NCBI GenBank assembly: GCA_016218905.1
Contig: JACRCS010000115.1
Span: 1-10,191 of the forward strand
Length of the DNA stretch: 10,191 nucleotides
Source: Deltaproteobacteria bacterium
Lineage (GTDB): Bacteria; Desulfobacterota_C; Deferrisomatia; Deferrisomatales; JACRMM01
Reading direction: 5' to 3'
Below are positions 7,408 to 10,191 of this stretch, piece by piece (the first letter of the stretch is position 1; each line of letters starts with the position of its first letter). Made by a program: the position numbers and the translations under genes. The notes under the pieces were generated by a model, which saw nothing but the letters and a program-made list of their open reading frames with translations, was not told where the DNA came from and searched no databases.

Positions 7408-7803
7408 ATGAGCGGAAAGAAGATTCGAGTTCTCATAGCGAAACCGGGCCTGGACGGGCACGACCGGGGCGCCAAGGTCGTGGCGAGGGCCCTTCGGGAC
7501 GCGGGCATGGAGGTGATCTACACGGGCATCCGCCAGACTCCCGAGCGCATCGTGGCCGCGGCCGTCCAGGAGGACGTCGACGTCATTGGACTTTCTTGCC
7601 TTTCGGGAGCGCACATGGTGCTCTTCCCGAGAGTCGCGGAGGGGCTGCGGCGCAAGGGCAAGGGCGACGCGCTCCTCTTCGGAGGGGGTATCATCCCCGC
7701 CGAAGACATCCCCACGCTCAAGGAAGCGGGATTTTGCGAGATCTTCCTGCCGGGTACCGACACGAACGATGTCGTGAACTTCCTTCGTGAGAGACTGGGT
7801 TGA
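7408..7803 (+). CDS. Methylmalonyl-CoA mutase, B12-binding (small) chain
   Basis: This 131-residue protein is the stand-alone cobalamin-binding domain that pairs with the chain encoded just upstream. The motif DxHxxG is present as D16-G-H18-D-R-G21, with H18 the expected lower cobalt ligand. The other two signatures follow: SxL at 63-65 (GLSCLSG) and the GG segment at 92-94 (LLFGGGIIP). The start [19 protein letters not shown] is almost invariant in the family. ATG 7408 is preferred, with GGGGGAG 11 bases upstream. A GTG at 7363 would add 15 residues unlike the family and would run through the hairpin. Length and motif order are normal. The gap from the large-chain gene is 58 bases. Confidence 0.96.
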   Translation: MSGKKIRVLIAKPGLDGHDRGAKVVARALRDAGMEVIYTGIRQTPERIVAAAVQEDVDVIGLSCLSGAHMVLFPRVAEGLRRKGKGDALLFGGGIIPAEDIPTLKEAGFCEIFLPGTDTNDVVNFLRERLG

Positions 7804-7846
7804 CGCGCCGCCAGGCGGACGGGACGCCGTAAGTCAGGGAGGATCC

Positions 7847-8254
7847 ATGCCGAAGAAGATCAGCCACATCGGAATCGCGGTGAACGACATCGAAGCCGCG
7901 GCGACCTTCTACACCGAGTGCCTCGGCCTCCGGATCGGCGGGATCGAAGAGGTCGCCGACCAGAAGGTGAAGGTTGCGTTCCTGCCGATCGGAGAGGTGA
8001 GGCTGGAGCTCGTGCAGCCGACCAGTCCGGACTCCGCGGTCGCCAAGTTCCTCGAAAAGAACGGGCCGGGCATCCATCACGTGGCGTACGAAGTCGCGGA
8101 CGTGGCCGGCGAGATCGAGCGGCTCAGGGCCGCAGGCGTCCGAATGGTGGACGAGACGCCCCGACAAGGGGCGCATCGCACGAAGGTGGCGTTCGTGCAC
8201 CCCAAGGCCTCGGGCGGCGTGCTCACGGAGCTCGTTCAGGAGATGGACGGTTGA
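7847..8254 (+). CDS. mce: Methylmalonyl-CoA epimerase
   Basis: This 135-residue vicinal-oxygen-chelate protein interconverts (S)- and (R)-methylmalonyl-CoA, linking the carboxyltransferase product to the mutase substrate. Expected metal ligands are visible: H7 (ISHIGIAV), E54 (VRLELVQP), H77/H78 (GPGIHHVAYEV) and E128 (GGVLTELVQ). The family phrase SPDSAVAKFLEKNGPGIHH is intact. GGGAGG (7837-7842) lies 4 bases before ATG 7847; an upstream ATG at 7787 overlaps the mutase gene and is less likely. It is the last recognisable gene of the operon, 43 bases after the small mutase chain. Related VOC proteins such as glyoxalase I are excluded by context and motif spacing. Confidence 0.95.
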   Translation: MPKKISHIGIAVNDIEAAATFYTECLGLRIGGIEEVADQKVKVAFLPIGEVRLELVQPTSPDSAVAKFLEKNGPGIHHVAYEVADVAGEIERLRAAGVRMVDETPRQGAHRTKVAFVHPKASGGVLTELVQEMDG

Positions 8255-8563
8255 TCTACTGTCGCCCGCGGGCAACGCGCAGAACGCGGAAGGGGACGGC
8301 GCCGCTTCCGGTCGGACCCGCGCGACGTCTCCCGAAGCAGACGAAGCCGCTCGTCTAGCAGGGGTCCCCAGACGCCCCCGAGCCCTCGCGCCGATAGCAG
8401 TCGGCCGCGCGCTGATCTGTGAAAAGCAATAATATCGATAGCTTACCTCTGAGGGCCCGGATCTGGTCGTCCGGCGGCACATCCCCTGCAATGGTCCTCC
8501 TCCTCGACGGCGTGAAGCGCGCGGCCCGCGTGGGTCGCCTGATTCCGCAAGCGGGAGGTCCTC
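8255..8563. other. Gene-free stretch with hairpins and an AT-rich island
   Basis: No convincing gene lies here. A hairpin at 8287-8310 (CGGAAG / CTTCCG, 12-base loop) and another at 8339-8356 (AGACGA / TCGTCT) follow the epimerase gene; neither has a T-tract, so they are weak terminator candidates. An AT-rich island at 8420-8445 contains TAATAT (8430-8435), a possible -10 element without a matching -35. A promoter for the secreted-protein gene may start here. The ribosome site GGGAGG for that gene is at 8553-8558. Confidence 0.4.
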
Positions 8564-9046
8564 ATGAAAGGCAAGCAGCCCGGCCGGCGGGCAGCCGCTC
8601 TCGTGGTGCTCTTCGCGTTCTCCGGCGTAGCTCGGCCCGGCGTGAACGCTCACGCCGGCGGACCGGTTGCTCCTGCGCCGGCGGCCGCCATTGCCCCCGC
8701 GGTGCCGGCTCCGGAGTCCGTGGTGCTGATCCCCCATACGTCCATCTACTTCGTACCCGAGGTGGGGCTGGACCTCTTCTTCACGAGGGGATACTGGTGG
8801 ACCTGCCATGAGGGCAGGTGGTTGCGGGCCCGAAGTCACTCCGGTCCTTGGTCGCCCGTGGCCCGCCGTTCGGTGCCCGGACCTCTTCTGCGTCTGCCCC
8901 GCCACTACAAAACCGTGTATGTTCACGGCGAGCGTATACCGTATGGACAGTGGAAGGCGCATCGTGGAGAATGGAGCCGCGCCGGGGAGGGGCAAGGGCG
9001 CGCGCACCGAAAGGAGGCGCGGGGCCATGGAAAGGGGGACGACTGA
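8564..9046 (+). CDS. Secreted aromatic-rich protein of unknown function (160 aa)
   Basis: GGGAGG sits 5 bases before the ATG. Residues 1-31 look like a Sec signal peptide: basic start, hydrophobic core AAALVVLFAFSG, and AHA (29-31) as likely cleavage site. An Ala/Pro linker (about 32-50) leads to a domain (51-130) rich in Trp, Tyr and Phe, with SVVLIPHTSIYFVPEVGLDL, GYWWTCHEGRWLRARSHSGPW and IPYGQWKAH. This arrangement matches small exported proteins I recall from deltaproteobacterial genomes, which have no known function. Residues 131-160 are His/Arg/Lys/Glu-rich and may be disordered. It has one cysteine (C81) and no lipobox, so a soluble periplasmic or surface protein is more likely than a lipoprotein. 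Any link to the metabolic genes is unsupported. Confidence 0.8.
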   Translation: MKGKQPGRRAAALVVLFAFSGVARPGVNAHAGGPVAPAPAAAIAPAVPAPESVVLIPHTSIYFVPEVGLDLFFTRGYWWTCHEGRWLRARSHSGPWSPVARRSVPGPLLRLPRHYKTVYVHGERIPYGQWKAHRGEWSRAGEGQGRAHRKEARGHGKGDD

Positions 9047-9377
9047 AGGCCTCGACCACCCGGCCCTGACGGGCGCCGCCCGTCCGCTGGGACCGCTCGT
9101 GCGCCCGACGCTTCTCTGACGCTCGGCAGTTGCTGCTCCGCCCTTCCGTGGGTGGCGCCGAGGGCCGCCATGGCGCATCTTCCGCCGGCTGGCCCGAACG
9201 ACATTTTGTCGTTCCTCGATCATTTTTCACCGCGAATCGTCTCCGGCCCCCTGAGTTTTCCCCGTTTGTCGAATCTCCGGACGGCGGCACGCCCATTGCT
9301 TGAACTCGCGAGATCGGGCTCTCCGCACCGAAAGGCGCGGATCGTCCGTCTGCGGTGCAGCTTTCGAAAGGGGAGCG
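9047..9377. other. Gene-free stretch before the second carboxyltransferase unit
   Basis: No convincing gene is seen; open frames here lack ribosome sites and family features. The only clear structure is the palindrome at 9196-9214, followed by an AT-richer stretch to about 9230 with a TTTTT run at 9223-9227. A promoter for the 9378 gene must lie here or upstream. I find no good pair of -35 and -10 elements. Confidence 0.4.
9196..9214. repeat. Perfect 8-bp-arm palindrome (operator or terminator)
   Basis: GAACGACA (9196-9203), TTT, TGTCGTTC (9207-9214). It lies 150 bases after the secreted-protein gene and 164 bases before the next start. The T-run (9223-9227) is 8 bases beyond the stem, too far for a normal intrinsic terminator, so a regulator site is at least as likely. 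The arm TGTCGTTC also occurs in the palindrome at 1906-1925. Confidence 0.5.
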
Positions 9378-9539
9378 ATGGCTTCGACATCTACCGAACC
9401 GGCCAAGAAGGTGGCTGCCATTCTCGGCGCGCTTCTCCTGGATTCCGAGGAGGTGCACGCGGTCTCGGAACCGGCACCGGAGGAGGCGGTGGCGGTCCTC
9501 GCGACGGTGCTCTGCCTGGTTCGCAAGAGGAGCGTTTGA
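9378..9539 (+). CDS. Very small protein upstream of 5S-type gene (53 aa)
   Basis: AAGGGGAG lies directly before the ATG, and the gene ends 46 bases before the next start, so it probably belongs to the same unit. The helix KKVAAILGALLL (10-21) resembles [10 protein letters not shown] in the 69-residue protein at 3746, and the coding DNA is also similar there. The rest differs: a short acidic stretch and a second hydrophobic helix, EEAVAVLATVLCLVRKR (35-51), with no WxxAGR tail. Neither hydrophobic stretch is long enough to be a good membrane span. It may be a reduced paralogue of the first small protein, a carboxylase accessory subunit, or a leader peptide. I cannot name it. Confidence 0.6.
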   Translation: MASTSTEPAKKVAAILGALLLDSEEVHAVSEPAPEEAVAVLATVLCLVRKRSV

Positions 9540-9585
9540 CTTCGGCCGCTAGGCCGCTCACCTGGGAGGAACAAGGAGTTTCGAT

Positions 9586-10191
9586 ATGAGCAAGGGTTCC
9601 GGGAAACCCCTGAAGATTACCGACCTCACGTTCCGCGACGGGCATCAGAGCCTCTTCGCTACGCGCATGCGGGACGAGGACATGATCCCGATCGCCGAAG
9701 CCGTCGGCAAAGTCGGGTACTACGCGATGGAGGTGTGGGGCGGCGCGACTTTCGACACGATGCACCGGTTCTTGGGAGAAGACCCCTGGGAACGGCCGAA
9801 GAAGCTGCGGCAGTACATCCCCAAGGAAGTGAAGTTTTCGATGCTCTTGCGCGGGCAGAACCTCGTCGCGTACCGCAACTTCGCCGACGACGTGGCGGAC
9901 GCCTTCGTCGAAGAGGCCTGCGAGGCGGGCATCGACATCTTTCGGATCTTCGACGCGCTCAACGATGAGCGCAACATCGAGCGGACCGCCCGGGCTGTGA
10001 AGAAGTGCGGAAAGCACTTCCAGCCCGCGCTCTCCTACACCGTCACCGAGTCGAAGATGGGCGGGGCGATCTTCACGAAGGAGTACTGGGTCAACAAGGC
10101 GAAGGTCTACGCCTCGATGGGCGCCGACTCCATCTGCATCAAAGATATGGCGGGGCTCCTCTCTCCTGACGACGCCTACGAGCTCGTAAAG
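9586..10191 (+). CDS. Biotin-dependent carboxyltransferase, 5S/OadA/PycB type (3' truncated)
   Basis: The first 202 residues are present and the frame is open at the window end. The HMGL-like TIM barrel starts with DLTFRDGHQSLFATRM (13-28, with metal ligand D18), then EVWGGATFD (49-57), RGQNLVAYRNFADD (89-102) and FRIFDALND (119-127). K186 in CIKDMAG is the lysine that is carboxylated in transcarboxylase 5S. This fold transfers carboxyl groups between biotin and pyruvate/oxaloacetate. Candidate identities are the 5S subunit of methylmalonyl-CoA:pyruvate transcarboxylase, PycB of two-subunit pyruvate carboxylase, or the alpha chain of oxaloacetate decarboxylase. A C-terminal biotin domain, which would help decide, lies outside. 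The ATG follows both GGGAGGA (9564-9570) and AAGGAG (9573-9578). Confidence 0.95.
   Translation, partial: MSKGSGKPLKITDLTFRDGHQSLFATRMRDEDMIPIAEAVGKVGYYAMEVWGGATFDTMHRFLGEDPWERPKKLRQYIPKEVKFSMLLRGQNLVAYRNFADDVADAFVEEACEAGIDIFRIFDALNDERNIERTARAVKKCGKHFQPALSYTVTESKMGGAIFTKEYWVNKAKVYASMGADSICIKDMAGLLSPDDAYELVK

Noticed and set aside
8419..8811. A 130-codon + strand frame overlapping the secreted-protein gene
   Set aside because: It has no ribosome site, is Arg/Gly/Ser-rich and overlaps a gene with a ribosome site and signal peptide in another frame.
7718..9223. A 501-codon antisense frame crossing the epimerase gene, a gap and the secreted-protein gene
   Set aside because: It covers several unrelated + strand features, is Arg/Ser/Pro-rich and has no family feature.
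9540..9585. A frameshifted continuation of the 53-aa protein that would restore a WxxAGR tail
   Set aside because: Reading the other frames gives only RPLTWEEQGVSI or an immediate stop; neither resembles [11 protein letters not shown], so there is no evidence for a frameshift.

Overview
This is a GC-rich bacterial window with dense coding, strong Shine-Dalgarno sites and sigma70-like promoters. The methylmalonyl-CoA gene set, with a two-chain mutase, and the secreted aromatic-rich protein both resemble what is seen in deltaproteobacterial (Desulfobacterota-like) and related uncultured lineages. That placement is an inference and is weak. I see no tRNA, rRNA, CRISPR array, transposase, integrase or phage gene.

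Left part (1-1900): the 3' end of a + strand gene faces a small unrecognised gene on the - strand (113-463). A long hairpin between them probably terminates both. A DUF445 (YjiN-type) membrane protein follows on the + strand (611-1900).

Middle (1901-3725): an IclR-family regulator (2085-2879) has its own promoter and a clear intrinsic terminator. A new promoter then drives an XRE-cupin regulator (3042-3725), which looks like the first gene of the metabolic operon.

Metabolic operon (3746-8254): a 69-residue protein with a WxxAGR-type tail, a propionyl-CoA carboxylase/transcarboxylase 12S-type carboxyltransferase, the catalytic chain and the separate B12-binding chain of methylmalonyl-CoA mutase, and methylmalonyl-CoA epimerase. 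Together these interconvert propionyl-CoA, (S)- and (R)-methylmalonyl-CoA and succinyl-CoA.

Right part (8255-10191): a gap of about 300 bases with hairpins, a secreted protein of unknown function (8564-9046), and a second gap with a perfect 8-bp-arm palindrome. A 53-residue protein (9378-9539) then precedes a transcarboxylase 5S / oxaloacetate decarboxylase alpha / PycB-type carboxyltransferase, which is cut by the window end.

The main point of interest is that the 12S-type and 5S-type genes flank the mutase and epimerase, as in a Wood-Werkman (methylmalonyl-CoA:pyruvate transcarboxylase) cycle. No biotin carrier or biotin carboxylase is visible. Each carboxyltransferase gene is directly preceded by a tiny protein sharing a KVAAI(M/L) helix. 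These two small proteins are candidate accessory subunits and the best lead here.
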